From contig JAEUKK010000082.1 of assembly GCA_016792625.1 (NCBI GenBank), positions 1-64,000 on the forward strand: DNA of 64,000 nucleotides, in the 5' to 3' direction. The stretch is from Deltaproteobacteria bacterium. Lineage in GTDB: Bacteria > Myxococcota_A > UBA796 > UBA2385. The translations under genes were made by a program, and so were the position numbers. How positions within the stretch are numbered: the first letter of the stretch is position 1; every line of letters begins with the position of its first letter. Positions 52,772 to 62,325 of the stretch are shown one piece after another. The notes beneath the pieces are model-generated. The model was given only the letters and a program-made list of their open reading frames with translations, had not been told where the DNA came from and made no database searches.

Positions 52772-54367
52772 GTGCTCCTGTCCATCCTCTGGGTCCTCGT
52801 CGCCCGCGCCGCGCCCGCCGACGAAGGCGTGCGCCCCTCGGTCGAGAGCTTCGACGAGGCCATCATTCAAGAGGCTTGGCCGCTGGTCCGGGTTGAGGTG
52901 CCCGACTTCCCCGGCGCCCTGCTGAGCAGCGCGCAGGCCAGCTTGCTCGCCGCCCCGCCCACCGACGGGACGCCCTGGCGGGCCGAGATCCTCGCTGACC
53001 CCGACCGCCTCGAGGCCACGCCCGCGCAGCTGGCCGCCTGGAGCACCGGCGACTTCCGGCCCGGTGAGGCCTTCGACGCGCTCGGCGCTGGGCCCTACCG
53101 CGCGGCCGGCTACGACGGGAGCGGCGTCAAGGTCGCTGTCTTCGACATCCAATGGCAGGATTGGGAGCTGCACGCCGACGAGCTTGGGCCGGTCCAGACC
53201 CACGACTGCGCGCGCCACTCCTCCTGCGCGCGGCCCATCGACGGCGTTCGGCCTGCCTTCTCCTTCGAGTACGGGTCGCATGGCGTGGCCTGCGCCGAGG
53301 TCATCCGCGACTTGGCGCCCGGCGTCGAGCTGCACCTCGTGCAGGTCTCGGGCGGGGTCAGCCTCGAGAACGCGGTCAGCTGGGCCATTCGCGAGCAGAT
53401 TGACCTGGTTTCGATGTCGCTGAGCTACTCCGGCGAGAGCTTCGGCGACGGCACCGGCCCGGTGAACGCCCAGGCCCGCCGCCTGCGCGAACACGGCGTC
53501 CTGCTGGTCACCAGCGCCGGCAACTCGGCCACCGAGCACACCCGCGCCCGCTTCACCGACGAGGACGGCGACGACATCCACGAGGGCCCCGACGGCGCCG
53601 AGCGGATCGTGATCGAGCTGAGCCCGGGCACCCGCCGCTTCAACCTGCACTGGGACGACTTTGGCCGCTGCGAGACCGATCTCGACGCCTACGTCTACTC
53701 CCCCTCGGGCAAGGTCGTCGGGCGCGGGCGGGCGACCCAGGACCCAGAGGATGAGGGCTGCGTCCCGGTCGAGCGCATCGCCGTCTACGCCGAAGAGGAC
53801 GGCATCTACGACCTGGTCATCCACCGTCGAAGGGGCCCCGCCGACGTCGATCTGGAGCTTTTTGCCCGCGGGGGCCGGGTCGTCGACGGCGACCCACGGG
53901 GCAGCATCGTCGACCCGGGGAGCAGCCCGACCACCCTCACCGTCGGCGCGGTGAACGCGTCGGGCTACCTCGCCAACCCGGTGGAGTCCTTCTCCTCGTG
54001 GGGCCCAACGGCGGGCGGCCTGCACAAGCCCGATCTGGTCGGCCCCGACGGCCTCAGCGGCTCGGTCTACGGCAACCTGGGCTTTTTTGGCACGAGCGCG
54101 TCCACCCCCGCCGTCGCTGGCGCGCTGGCCCTGCTCCTCGACGCCCGCCCCGAGCTGAGCCCGGTCGAGGCCGCCGCGCTCCTGCGCGGGCACGCGCTCT
54201 CCACCGCGCCGGTGGGCGCCGCGCCCGACCCTGCGCGGGGGGCCGGCGCCGCGCGCCTCCCGCCGCTCGACGCCCAACCCTTGGGCTGCGCCGCAGGTCG
54301 CCTGTTCGGGATCGCCGCGCTGCTGCCCGTCTTCGTGCCCCTGCTCCGCCGTCGCCGCGCCCGCTGA
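52772..54367 (+). CDS. Secreted subtilisin-like (S8) serine protease with MYXO-CTERM-like tail
   Basis: 531 residues from GTG 52772 (GGAGG upstream), signal peptide ending ARAAPA. Catalytic triad: Asp125 (VAVFDIQWQ), His170 (YGSHGVACAEVI) and Ser442 (FFGTSASTPAVAGALALL). A long insert between His and Ser (~250-385) has a beta-sandwich look (DLDAYVYSPSGKVVGRGRA), like P-domain or pre-peptidase C-terminal inserts. The end, PLGCAAGRLFG, hydrophobic stretch and RRRRAR, matches MYXO-CTERM layout, predicting surface anchoring. The MBL-fold gene diverges upstream. Confidence 0.9.
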   Translation: MLLSILWVLVARAAPADEGVRPSVESFDEAIIQEAWPLVRVEVPDFPGALLSSAQASLLAAPPTDGTPWRAEILADPDRLEATPAQLAAWSTGDFRPGEAFDALGAGPYRAAGYDGSGVKVAVFDIQWQDWELHADELGPVQTHDCARHSSCARPIDGVRPAFSFEYGSHGVACAEVIRDLAPGVELHLVQVSGGVSLENAVSWAIREQIDLVSMSLSYSGESFGDGTGPVNAQARRLREHGVLLVTSAGNSATEHTRARFTDEDGDDIHEGPDGAERIVIELSPGTRRFNLHWDDFGRCETDLDAYVYSPSGKVVGRGRATQDPEDEGCVPVERIAVYAEEDGIYDLVIHRRRGPADVDLELFARGGRVVDGDPRGSIVDPGSSPTTLTVGAVNASGYLANPVESFSSWGPTAGGLHKPDLVGPDGLSGSVYGNLGFFGTSASTPAVAGALALLLDARPELSPVEAAALLRGHALSTAPVGAAPDPARGAGAARLPPLDAQPLGCAAGRLFGIAALLPVFVPLLRRRRAR

Positions 54368-54482
54368 TGCGCCGCTTGGTGGGCCTGCGCTAAGCTCCGC
54401 CTCCTGCGCCCTGCGCCGCCCCCTGCCCTGCCCTTTTGCGCGTGGCCGCCCCGGCCCTCCCCGCGCGCCCCGAGGTGTCTTG

Positions 54483-56801
54483 ATGTCCCAGCGCTGGTCC
54501 CTGCTGCCCCTCGGCGTGCTCGCCGCCTGCGCCACCGAGGGCAAGGTCACCCCGGCCCTCTCCGCGATCACCGACGGCGACGCGCCTTTCCAGGCCTCGG
54601 TGCTCTCGACGGTCTCGGTCGGCGGCGCCCAAGTGACCGCCCGGGTCACCAACACCTACGGCGTGGCCGTCCCCTCGGGGGCGGTCCGGGTCACCGTGGT
54701 CGGCGCGGGGGTCTCCACCACCGTCGACCTGCCGGCGACCTCCACGGGCTACCCCTCCGCCGTCGTCGATGGCACGGTGCCCGGCGCGGCGGCGGTCACG
54801 ATCACCGAGACCGAAGATGGCGTCGAGCTCACCGATCCCGAGGGCACCGCCTGGGTGCTGGCCCAAGAGCTGCCCCCGCTGGCCATGCCGCGCCTCGGCT
54901 TCTTGCCCCTGAGCGCCGACCAGACGCCCACCTTCGCGGTCCCCGCCACGGACGGCGTGGTCCTCGCGGTCGGCGACCAGCTCTGGTTCCGCCCCAGCGA
55001 CCCGGCGGCGCAGCCCGCGCCCCTCGCTGACATGCCCTTCGACATCGCCGGCCTCCAGTCCGCCCACGTCGACAACGACGGCGTGCTCGACCTCCTCGTG
55101 TGGAGCGGCAGCGTGGTCGCCGTGCTGCGCGGGCACGAAGGTGGGCAGTTCACCTGGAAGTCCGGCTGGCAGGCTGACTTCGGCGCCGTCGTCGGCGCGG
55201 TGCTCTCCGACGTCAACAGCGACCGCCTGCTCGACCTCAGCATCGGCGTGTCCGGCGAAGATCGCGGCCAGGTCCAGATGTTGCTCGGTGATGGCAGCTG
55301 GGGCTTTGACGAGATCGACCCGCTGGTGGTCAACGGCGAGTTCTACGACCTGGCCTCGGGTGATGAGCGGGCCGACGGCCAGCCCGACGCCAGCGTGATC
55401 TCGGTCGGGAGCGGCACCATCCGGCGCTACACCTTCGGCGAGAAGGGCTGGCAGGGCGCCCCGACCTCTGAGCTCGCCGGCTACCAGGCCGGCCCGGGCG
55501 CCTCGTTGATGCCCCTGGCCGACCTCGACGGCGACCTCGACGACGAGGTCATCATGCTCAGCAACCCCGAGGCGAACACCCAAGACCTCGTCTTCTACGT
55601 CGTGGGCGATGATGAGGGCTCGACCTCGATCAACTACGAGCTGAGCTGGGGCCGCTTCTTCGCCGAGCTCGCCGACATGAACGCCGACGGCGTGCTTGAC
55701 GTGGTGGGCCTCGACGACGGTGTTTTGCACGTGGTGCGCTGGCTCGACGAGCAGTTCACCGACGAGACCGTGGCCGGCTTCGGCGCCCCCGGCCCCATCG
55801 CCGCCGAGGACTGGAACGGCGACGGCGTCAACGACATCGCGGTCGTGACCCAGGCCGTGGCCTTCCACGACGGCGTGCTCGACGCCGACAGCGGCAGCTG
55901 GACGCGCAGCCGCGGCGGCTGGCAGTCGGTGAACACCGCGCTGGTCGGTGATCTGCTCGCGCTCGACGTGAGCGCCGACGGTGTGTCCGACCTCGTGGCC
56001 TTCACCAACGACGGCGACCAGCTCGCGCTCGCCACGTGGCTGGTCAGCGAGGGCGAGGGCGGCCGGCCCAGCTTCACCTTCGCCGACAGCGTCACCCTCG
56101 GCGTCGGCGCGGTGCCCCTGGGCCTCGTGCACTGCGCGCCCAACACCTTCGCCCTGGTCGAGACCGCCGAGGGCCCCGTGCTGCACCGCGTCGGGATCAG
56201 CGTGCTCGGCGCCATGTCCGAGCCCTCGGGGCCGATCGACGTCGACGGCACCCTGCTCGCCTGCGGGGCCCTCCCCGACGGCGACGGCGGCGTGGTGGTG
56301 GCCCAGACCAGCGGCTTCTGGTCCAGCTATGCCAACAGCCTCGTCGCCCGCAGCAGCGGCAACATCGACGCGGTCAACGCGATCGACCTCGCCGACACCG
56401 ACGGCGACGGCGCGACCGAGGTGGTCGGCTGCATCGGCGAGGGCTGCTCGGTCGCCGTGGTGCCCATGGACGGCGGCGACGCGGTGCTGCGCTCCGAGGG
56501 CACGGTCAGCGTGACCATCGGCGGGGCCCGGGCCGACCAGCTCGGCGGCGGGCGGCTGGTGGCGGCTGATGTCGACAATGACGGCCAGCCCGACGTGCTC
56601 GGCTGGGACGAGCTCAACACCCGCCTCAGCCTCTACCGCGCTGCTGGCGGGGCCGTCGCGCCAGCCGCCGGCTACCACGCCGACTATGGCCTCGTGGGCC
56701 GCCCGGCGGTGGGTGACCTGAACGCCGACGGCCGCAAAGAGCTCCTCTTCCGCGACGCCGACGGCATCCTGTGGATCAGCCCGGTCGACGGCGCGCTCTG
56801 A
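54483..56801 (+). CDS. FG-GAP/VCBS-repeat lipoprotein
   Basis: 772 residues from ATG 54483 (GAGGTG eight bases upstream; a TTG just before is ignored). Lipoprotein signal LGVLAAC. Residues ~25-115 look Ig-like; the remainder is a beta-propeller of FG-GAP/VCBS repeats such as DNDGVLDLLVWSG, DLDGDLDDEVIML, DMNADGVLDVVGLDDGVL, DWNGDGVNDIAVV, DTDGDGATEVVGC and DLNADGRKELLFRDADG, each with an Asp-rich calcium loop. About seven blades are visible. It should sit on the outer face and bind partners; the overlapping next gene, a pentahaem lipoprotein, is a good candidate partner. Confidence 0.82.
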   Translation: MSQRWSLLPLGVLAACATEGKVTPALSAITDGDAPFQASVLSTVSVGGAQVTARVTNTYGVAVPSGAVRVTVVGAGVSTTVDLPATSTGYPSAVVDGTVPGAAAVTITETEDGVELTDPEGTAWVLAQELPPLAMPRLGFLPLSADQTPTFAVPATDGVVLAVGDQLWFRPSDPAAQPAPLADMPFDIAGLQSAHVDNDGVLDLLVWSGSVVAVLRGHEGGQFTWKSGWQADFGAVVGAVLSDVNSDRLLDLSIGVSGEDRGQVQMLLGDGSWGFDEIDPLVVNGEFYDLASGDERADGQPDASVISVGSGTIRRYTFGEKGWQGAPTSELAGYQAGPGASLMPLADLDGDLDDEVIMLSNPEANTQDLVFYVVGDDEGSTSINYELSWGRFFAELADMNADGVLDVVGLDDGVLHVVRWLDEQFTDETVAGFGAPGPIAAEDWNGDGVNDIAVVTQAVAFHDGVLDADSGSWTRSRGGWQSVNTALVGDLLALDVSADGVSDLVAFTNDGDQLALATWLVSEGEGGRPSFTFADSVTLGVGAVPLGLVHCAPNTFALVETAEGPVLHRVGISVLGAMSEPSGPIDVDGTLLACGALPDGDGGVVVAQTSGFWSSYANSLVARSSGNIDAVNAIDLADTDGDGATEVVGCIGEGCSVAVVPMDGGDAVLRSEGTVSVTIGGARADQLGGGRLVAADVDNDGQPDVLGWDELNTRLSLYRAAGGAVAPAAGYHADYGLVGRPAVGDLNADGRKELLFRDADGILWISPVDGAL

Positions 56802-57985
56802 GCGGCGCGCATCGCTGGTTCGGGGCGGCGGCCCTGCTCGTCGCTGCCTGCGCTGGGGAGAGATCCGCCCCCGAGACGCCCGGCCCACCGCCCGCGCCGA
56901 CGCCCGACGGGCCCTGGACGGCGCCCCGGGTCCCGCCCCAAGCCACGGTGGCCGGCCTCGGCGGGCTGCGGGCCGTCGACTGTGCCCCCTGCCACGCCGA
57001 GATCGTCGCCGAGTGGCGGACCAGCACCCACGCCGCGGCCTGGGTCGACCCGCAGTTCCGAAAGGAGCTGGCCAAAGACCCCGGAGTGGCGTGGCTGTGC
57101 ATCAACTGCCACACACCGGCCGCTGACCAACAGGAGCGCCTGCACGCGGCGACCGCGCTCGTCCGCGCGCCGGTGGTCAGCGAAAACCCCAGCTATGACC
57201 CAGCCTTTCAGACGGAGGGGGTCAGCTGCATGAGCTGCCACTGGCGGCCCGGAGGGATCGCCGCGCCCCACGAGGGCGTGTCCGCGCCCCACGCCACGGT
57301 CTACACGCCCGAGCTGCGCGGCGCCGAGACCTGCACCGCCTGCCACCAAGCCGTCGCCCGGGTCGAGGACACGCTGGTCTGCACCTTCAACACCGGCGCC
57401 GAGTGGGCGGCCTCGGGCCAAAACCGCGCCTGCCCCGCCTGCCACATGCCCGAGATCACGCGCAGCCACGCCAGCGGTGGGCCCGTCCGCACCGGCGGGC
57501 GCCACACCTTCCCGGGATCGCTGCTGCCCAAGAAGGCCGCCTACACCGCCGAAGAGCTGGCGATCATCGGGGACTGGGCGCCCGGCGCCACCCTCGAGGC
57601 CCAGGTGGTCGATACCCGGGTCGAGATCGTCCTGAGCAACGCCCGGGCCGGCCATATGCTCCCCACCGGCGATCCAGAGCGGCAGCTCTTTGTGCGCCTC
57701 GTCGAGCTGCCGTCCGAGACCGTCCGGTGGGAGGCGCGGATCGGCCAGACCTGGACCTGGTGGCCCGTGGCCCAGCGCACCGGCGACAACCGCCTCGCGC
57801 CGGGAGAGCGCCGCGCGCTGACCGCGCCGCTGCCCCCGGGCGTCCCGCTCCAGGCCTTAGAGCTGCGGCTGGACCATGAGCGGATCAGCGCCGAGAACGC
57901 CGCACACCACGATCTCTCCAACTACGCCCGCATGCGGACGGTGCACCGCCTCCCGCTCGTCGCCGCGCGCCCGCCGGCCAATTGA
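56771..57985 (+). CDS. Pentahaem c-type cytochrome lipoprotein (cytochrome c554-like)
   Basis: 404 residues. Lipoprotein signal ALLVAAC, then five CxxCH haem sites at Cys71 (CAPCH), 110 (CINCH), 153 (CMSCH), 188 (CTACH) and 221 (CPACH). CAPCHAEIVAEWRTSTHAAAW is the typical opening of cytochrome c554/octahaem families. Residues ~265-400 form a haem-free beta domain. GTG start 56771 overlaps the FG-GAP gene by 31 bases, so translation is coupled; a shorter start would need CTG. It would pass electrons at the cell envelope. Confidence 0.85.
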   Translation: MDQPGRRRALSGAHRWFGAAALLVAACAGERSAPETPGPPPAPTPDGPWTAPRVPPQATVAGLGGLRAVDCAPCHAEIVAEWRTSTHAAAWVDPQFRKELAKDPGVAWLCINCHTPAADQQERLHAATALVRAPVVSENPSYDPAFQTEGVSCMSCHWRPGGIAAPHEGVSAPHATVYTPELRGAETCTACHQAVARVEDTLVCTFNTGAEWAASGQNRACPACHMPEITRSHASGGPVRTGGRHTFPGSLLPKKAAYTAEELAIIGDWAPGATLEAQVVDTRVEIVLSNARAGHMLPTGDPERQLFVRLVELPSETVRWEARIGQTWTWWPVAQRTGDNRLAPGERRALTAPLPPGVPLQALELRLDHERISAENAAHHDLSNYARMRTVHRLPLVAARPPAN

Positions 57986-58391
57986 CCCGAGCCCACCCCC
58001 TCGCGTATGGTGGCCCCGCGCCGGAGCTGTTCTGCGCGCGCCGCCGCTGCCCCGCAGCGCTCGGCGCGTTAGCTCCCCGGGGATCGCTGCGCTCCGGCGT
58101 GGCTCGGCGACAGCGCCATCCCCACCATGTCGTCCGCCCTCCCATTGCGCCGCGAACCGTCCGCACGTGCTCGTCCGAACCCGTCCGAACCCGTCCGTGC
58201 CCGTCCGAACCCGCCCGTGCCCTCCGGGGCGCCGCCCCGACGGTCCGCTCCGGCCAACGCCGCACCTCTCCCCCTCCGCTCCCCTGCTCGACCCCCGCGC
58301 CGCCGAAGCAAACCCGCGCCCAGCGTCCCCCGGCCCGCCCGGGGCCCTCCGCCGCCCTGATTGCCCCGCGCGCCCCCTTTGGAGTCCGTTC
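57986..58391 (+). promoter_or_regulatory. 406-base intergenic region with an exact 10-bp tandem array
   Basis: Between the cytochrome gene and the next lipoprotein gene. At 58161-58230 a 10-bp period holds for about seven units, best as TCGTCCGAAC, CCGTCCGAAC, CCGTCCGTGC, CCGTCCGAAC, CCGCCCGTGC, with decayed flanks. A palindrome GCACGTGC (58163-58170) begins the array. The rest is GC-rich without further structure. Apparent long frames here are not protein-like. GGAG ten bases before ATG 58392 is the ribosome site. Confidence 0.5.
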
Positions 58392-59831
58392 ATGCGCTAC
58401 GCCGTGCTCGCCCTCGCCCTGCTCGGATGCAACCCCAAAGACGTCGAGACCGAGGGCTCTTGGGTCTCCTGGCTGGCGACCGGCTCGTCCTCGACCATCC
58501 TCGCGAACGAGCTCGAGGGCATCGAAGAGTACAGCCGCGTCTACGAGTGCACCGGCCGCACCTACGACCCCAAGAAGTTCCGCTTCGACGACAACTACGT
58601 CGGCCCCGAGTCGGCGGAAGATTCGCTGGGCGACCAGTACTACGGCGGCGGCTGCTACGGCGCGGTCGACATCGTCACCGACCGCGACGGCGCGATCCAG
58701 TACGAAGAGCTCGACGACGGCACGCTGCGCGCCCGGTGGGCCCCCCGCGTGGTCGAGGGCACCGGCGGCGACACGACGATCCCCGAAGAGTACTACATGC
58801 CGGCCTACTGCGGCACCCCGACCGACAACGGCGAAGACGACGCCGCTCTCAACGAGGTGATCCAGCACGAGGTCGACGAGTGCGCGGCCTTCCTCGAGGC
58901 CCAGGCCTGGCCGATCAAGCTGGCCTCTGACGGCTACTACAGCTTCGGCAGCGACATCGACGCGTGGCGCTCCGAGGCGATCATCACCGGCGAAGGTGAC
59001 CTGCAGATCACCCTGCACCAAGACCTCGGCGGCAAAGACCTGCACTTCTCCTTCACGATCATGCCGGACTTCGAGCCCGTGCGCTGCGTGTCGGATGAGA
59101 ACGGCGGCGCCAGCATCGAGCAGGTCGACGGCGCGAGCTGGCTCGACCAGTGGTCGGCCGACGAAGATGGCCACACCATCTACTACCTGAACGCCTACGG
59201 CTTCCAGGACCTCGACCCCGCCCCCGACTCGACCGTCGGCCCCTCGAACATCACCGATTGGTCGTCGGGCTTCGGCTACGCCAACCTCGAAGGTGAAGAG
59301 TTCATCGTCGACAGCCCGACCTACGGCGACTTCACCACCTACCTGGGCGCCGACATCGACCGCGACCTCGTGGCGGAAGACCCGCAGCCCTACGCCGGCG
59401 TCGACGCCGTCATCCAGAACCAGTACGACCAGGTCATCGCCGCGACTTGGGACCTCGCCCGCGCCGAGGTGCACGAGGCGGTCGAGATCGCCGGCGCCTA
59501 CAGCGGCGACATCGCCGCCCCCTCCTGGGTCTACGGCGTTAAGGTCGAAGACAACAAGTGGCGCCCCCTCGACGGCGTGCTCACCGGCTTCGACGGCTGG
59601 ACCGAGATCCACCGCAGCTGGGTCCGCATCAAGGACGGCTCCAAGATCGAGCCCGATGGCAGCGTCGAGGGTGACTTCCAGATGGTGCTCTCCGGCCGCC
59701 AGTCGGGCAGCCAGTTCGCCTTCCGCGGCACCTTCAAGGTCGAGCGCATCCGCGAAGACAAGTGGGCCTACAACTTCCTCGAAGACGACCTCCGCAACAC
59801 CGAGGGTTGGGGCGAGAAGTTCTGCGAGTGA
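58392..59831 (+). CDS. Large lipoprotein of unknown function
   Basis: 479 residues from ATG 58392; short lipoprotein signal LALALLGC. The mature protein is acidic, rich in Tyr/Trp/Asp and Gly, with repeated short beta stretches (YSRVYECTGRTYDPKKFRFDD, DLQITLHQDLGGKDLHFSFTIMP, GDFQMVLSGRQSGSQFAFRGTFKVERI). Seven or so Cys could form disulphides. No known domain recognised. Noticeably richer in Glu/Lys GAA/AAG codons than its neighbours and well suited to high expression. A hairpin follows. Confidence 0.7.
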   Translation: MRYAVLALALLGCNPKDVETEGSWVSWLATGSSSTILANELEGIEEYSRVYECTGRTYDPKKFRFDDNYVGPESAEDSLGDQYYGGGCYGAVDIVTDRDGAIQYEELDDGTLRARWAPRVVEGTGGDTTIPEEYYMPAYCGTPTDNGEDDAALNEVIQHEVDECAAFLEAQAWPIKLASDGYYSFGSDIDAWRSEAIITGEGDLQITLHQDLGGKDLHFSFTIMPDFEPVRCVSDENGGASIEQVDGASWLDQWSADEDGHTIYYLNAYGFQDLDPAPDSTVGPSNITDWSSGFGYANLEGEEFIVDSPTYGDFTTYLGADIDRDLVAEDPQPYAGVDAVIQNQYDQVIAATWDLARAEVHEAVEIAGAYSGDIAAPSWVYGVKVEDNKWRPLDGVLTGFDGWTEIHRSWVRIKDGSKIEPDGSVEGDFQMVLSGRQSGSQFAFRGTFKVERIREDKWAYNFLEDDLRNTEGWGEKFCE

Positions 59832-59875
59832 GGCGCCCCTTGCTCCTCCCCTGAGGGGCACCGCTCTCCATCACC

Positions 59876-59908
59876 AGGGCCCCGCTCGGCAGCCGCCGGC
59901 GGGGCCTT
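59876..59908 (+). terminator. Hairpin terminator after the large lipoprotein gene
   Basis: AGGGCCCCGC (59876-59885) pairs with GCGGGGCCTT (59899-59908), ten pairs including one G-T, loop 13 bases, followed by TTCG. 45 bases after the stop. Confidence 0.5.
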
Positions 59909-59968
59909 CGCCTGCCCGGAGCGGCGCGCCGCGCGCTGCCCGCACCTGCGCTTCGTTAGACAGCGGTC

Positions 59969-60721
59969 ATGCGCCCCCTCCCCGCCGCCTTCACCCTCAG
60001 CTGCGCGCTGGCCGCCTGCGGCGGTGCGCCGCCCGCCCCCGCGGGGTCCGCCGCGGCGCCCGCCCTGCCTGCCCCGGCCCCGGGCTGGGGCGCGGTCTTT
60101 CACCGCGAGGGCGCCGCGGTGCAGCTCGGCGGCGGCCCCCTGCTGGTCGGGCCCCGGGGGGTCGGGCCGGGCACCCCCGGCGGGAATGGCGCCTGCGGCG
60201 GCATTTTGGTCAGCGGCGGCCCGGCCCACGCCGTGCTCGCCCTGCCCGCGGCGGTCCAAGCCAGCGATGACCCGGCCCGCCAGCCCCAGCGCCCCTTCGC
60301 CAACCCCGCCGCGGTGGTCGAAGCCGCCGCTTGGCGCATCGACGAGGCCCTGCCCGCGGCTGACCGCTTCAGCCCCCAGGGCCCCGAGCAGTCCCAGCCC
60401 GCCCGCCAGCGCGGCGTCGAGCTGGGCAGCGTGGTGAAGGTGCGCCGCTATGGGGGCCCGCCGGTGCTCGTCGCCAGCGGCGTGCGCGACTGCAACGGCG
60501 TGCTCGCGATCCTCGACGATCAGGCCAAGACGCGCCTCGACGCCCTGCCCATCCCCGGCGCCTGCGCGGTGGGCCGCGTGCTGCCGCCCGCCGACCTCGA
60601 CGGCGATGGCGCGCTCGAGACCGCCTTCTTCTCCGAGGACACCGTGCTGCTCGCCCGCCTCGACCTGAACGCCGCCGCGCCCAAGCTCCTGCCGCTGGGC
60701 GCCTGGCAGTGCCCCCGATGA
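59969..60721 (+). CDS. Lipoprotein of unknown function upstream of murJ
   Basis: 250 residues. Lipoprotein signal (LSCALAAC), Pro/Ala linker, then a mostly beta domain with Asp-rich PPADLDGDGALETAFF near the end, which resembles a single FG-GAP calcium loop. Four further Cys. No family recognised. Its TGA overlaps the murJ ATG (ATGA), so it is co-translated with the flippase and may act at the same envelope site. Confidence 0.65.
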   Translation: MRPLPAAFTLSCALAACGGAPPAPAGSAAAPALPAPAPGWGAVFHREGAAVQLGGGPLLVGPRGVGPGTPGGNGACGGILVSGGPAHAVLALPAAVQASDDPARQPQRPFANPAAVVEAAAWRIDEALPAADRFSPQGPEQSQPARQRGVELGSVVKVRRYGGPPVLVASGVRDCNGVLAILDDQAKTRLDALPIPGACAVGRVLPPADLDGDGALETAFFSEDTVLLARLDLNAAAPKLLPLGAWQCPR

Positions 60722-62325
60722 GCCCGCCGCCGACCGCGGCGCCGGCCAGCGCGGGCAAGGCCATCCGCATCGCCGGCCTCATCTGGGGCGGGTCGATCCT
60801 CGCCTCGCGCCTCATCGGGCTGGTGCGCGAGGCCATGCTCGGGCGCATCCTCGGCGGCGGGAACAGCGCCGACGTCTTTTTGACCGCCTTCGTCCTCCCC
60901 GACTACCTCAACTACCTGCTCGCGGGCGGCGCCCTCTCCTTGGTGTTCATCCCGCTCTACAGCGTGCACCTCGCCCGGGGCGACGAGGCGGGCGGCGAAC
61001 GGGCCTTCGCCTCGGTCGCCAACAGCCTCCTGTTCGTGCTTTTGGTGGCGTTGGGCGCGCTGTGGCTGGCCACCCCCGCCCTCGTGCCGCTCGTGGCGCC
61101 GGGCTTCTCGCCCGAGCAGCTCGACCAGCTCGTGCGCCTCACCCGCATCGTGCTGCCGGCCCAGGCCTTTCACGTCATCGGCGGCCTGCTCGGCGCGGTG
61201 CTCCAGGCCCGCGACAAACACGGCCTGCCCGCCCTCGCCCCCCTGGTCTACACGAGCGGCATGGTGATCGGCGGCCTCATCGGCCAGTCGGCTGAGGGCT
61301 TCGCCTGGGGCGTGGTCGTGGGCAGCGCGCTCGGGCCCTTCTTGTTGCCGCTCATCGGCGCCTGGCGGGCCGGCCTGCGCTGGCGCCTGCACCTCGACCT
61401 GCGCTCGGCCGACCTGCGCGCCTACGCCATCCGAAGCCTGCCGATCATGCTCGGCTTTAGCGTGGTCGCAGTCGACGACTGGATCCTCAAGCGCCAGGGC
61501 TCGCTGCTCGCCGATGGCAGCATCGCGACCCTGACCTACGCGAAGTCGCTGATGAAGGTGCCGATGGGCGTCTTCGGCCTCGCGGCCGGGGTGGCCGCCT
61601 TCCCCACCCTGGCCCGGCTGGTGGCCGGCGGCGCGCCCGACCAGGCCTGGGACACCCTGACCCGCGCCCTGCGCATGATGCTGGTGCTCGCCTTTGGCGC
61701 CCAGGTCGTGCTCACCGCGGCGGGCACCGACATCGCCGCCCTGCTCTACGGCGGGCGCCTGGGCCCGGCCCAGCTCAACGACATTGGCGTCTGCCTCGCC
61801 ATCTTCGGCGTGGGGCTCTGGGCCTGGGCCGCGCAGACCTTGGTGGCCCGCGGCTACTACGCGCTGGGCCAGACCTGGCTGCCCACCGCGCTGGGCTCGG
61901 CGGTGGTGATCTTCGCGCTGCCGCTCTACAGCGGCCTGCGGGAGAGCCTGGGCCTCTACGGCCTGCCCATCGCGACCAGCCTCGCGATCAGCGGCTATGT
62001 GGCGGCCCTCACGCTGATCTTGAAGCGGCAGCTCGGCGGGGCGCCCTCGGGGCTCGGCCGCTTCCTGCCCCGGATGGCCCTGGTCACCGCGCTGTCGGCC
62101 CTGCTCGCCGGCGCCGCGCGCTGGGCCCTGATCGGCCCGCTCGAGGCCTTGCCCGGCCCGGCGGGCGCCGCCTTGCGTGTGCTGGCGGCCGCGGTGGTCG
62201 GCGCGCTCAGCTACATCGGCCTCGCACGTCTGCTCGGCGTCGCTGAGATCAGCGCCGTGCTGCGCATGATCGGGGCCCGCCTGCCCGCCCGCCTGCGGTC
62301 TCGCCTGCCCGGGCTGCGGGGGTGA
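60718..62325 (+). CDS. murJ: Lipid II flippase MurJ (MviN)
   Basis: 535 residues with about 14 hydrophobic helices. N-terminal GLIWGGSILASRLIGLVREAML and ADVFLTAFVLPDYLNYLLAGGALS match the MurJ signature (the RxxG loop and DAFxxAFxxPNxLRRL region), with Asn/Asp variations. It moves lipid-linked peptidoglycan precursor across the inner membrane. I use ATG 60718 (overlap with the preceding stop) rather than GTG 60709. The following gene overlaps by GTGA. Confidence 0.92.
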   Translation: MSPPPTAAPASAGKAIRIAGLIWGGSILASRLIGLVREAMLGRILGGGNSADVFLTAFVLPDYLNYLLAGGALSLVFIPLYSVHLARGDEAGGERAFASVANSLLFVLLVALGALWLATPALVPLVAPGFSPEQLDQLVRLTRIVLPAQAFHVIGGLLGAVLQARDKHGLPALAPLVYTSGMVIGGLIGQSAEGFAWGVVVGSALGPFLLPLIGAWRAGLRWRLHLDLRSADLRAYAIRSLPIMLGFSVVAVDDWILKRQGSLLADGSIATLTYAKSLMKVPMGVFGLAAGVAAFPTLARLVAGGAPDQAWDTLTRALRMMLVLAFGAQVVLTAAGTDIAALLYGGRLGPAQLNDIGVCLAIFGVGLWAWAAQTLVARGYYALGQTWLPTALGSAVVIFALPLYSGLRESLGLYGLPIATSLAISGYVAALTLILKRQLGGAPSGLGRFLPRMALVTALSALLAGAARWALIGPLEALPGPAGAALRVLAAAVVGALSYIGLARLLGVAEISAVLRMIGARLPARLRSRLPGLRG

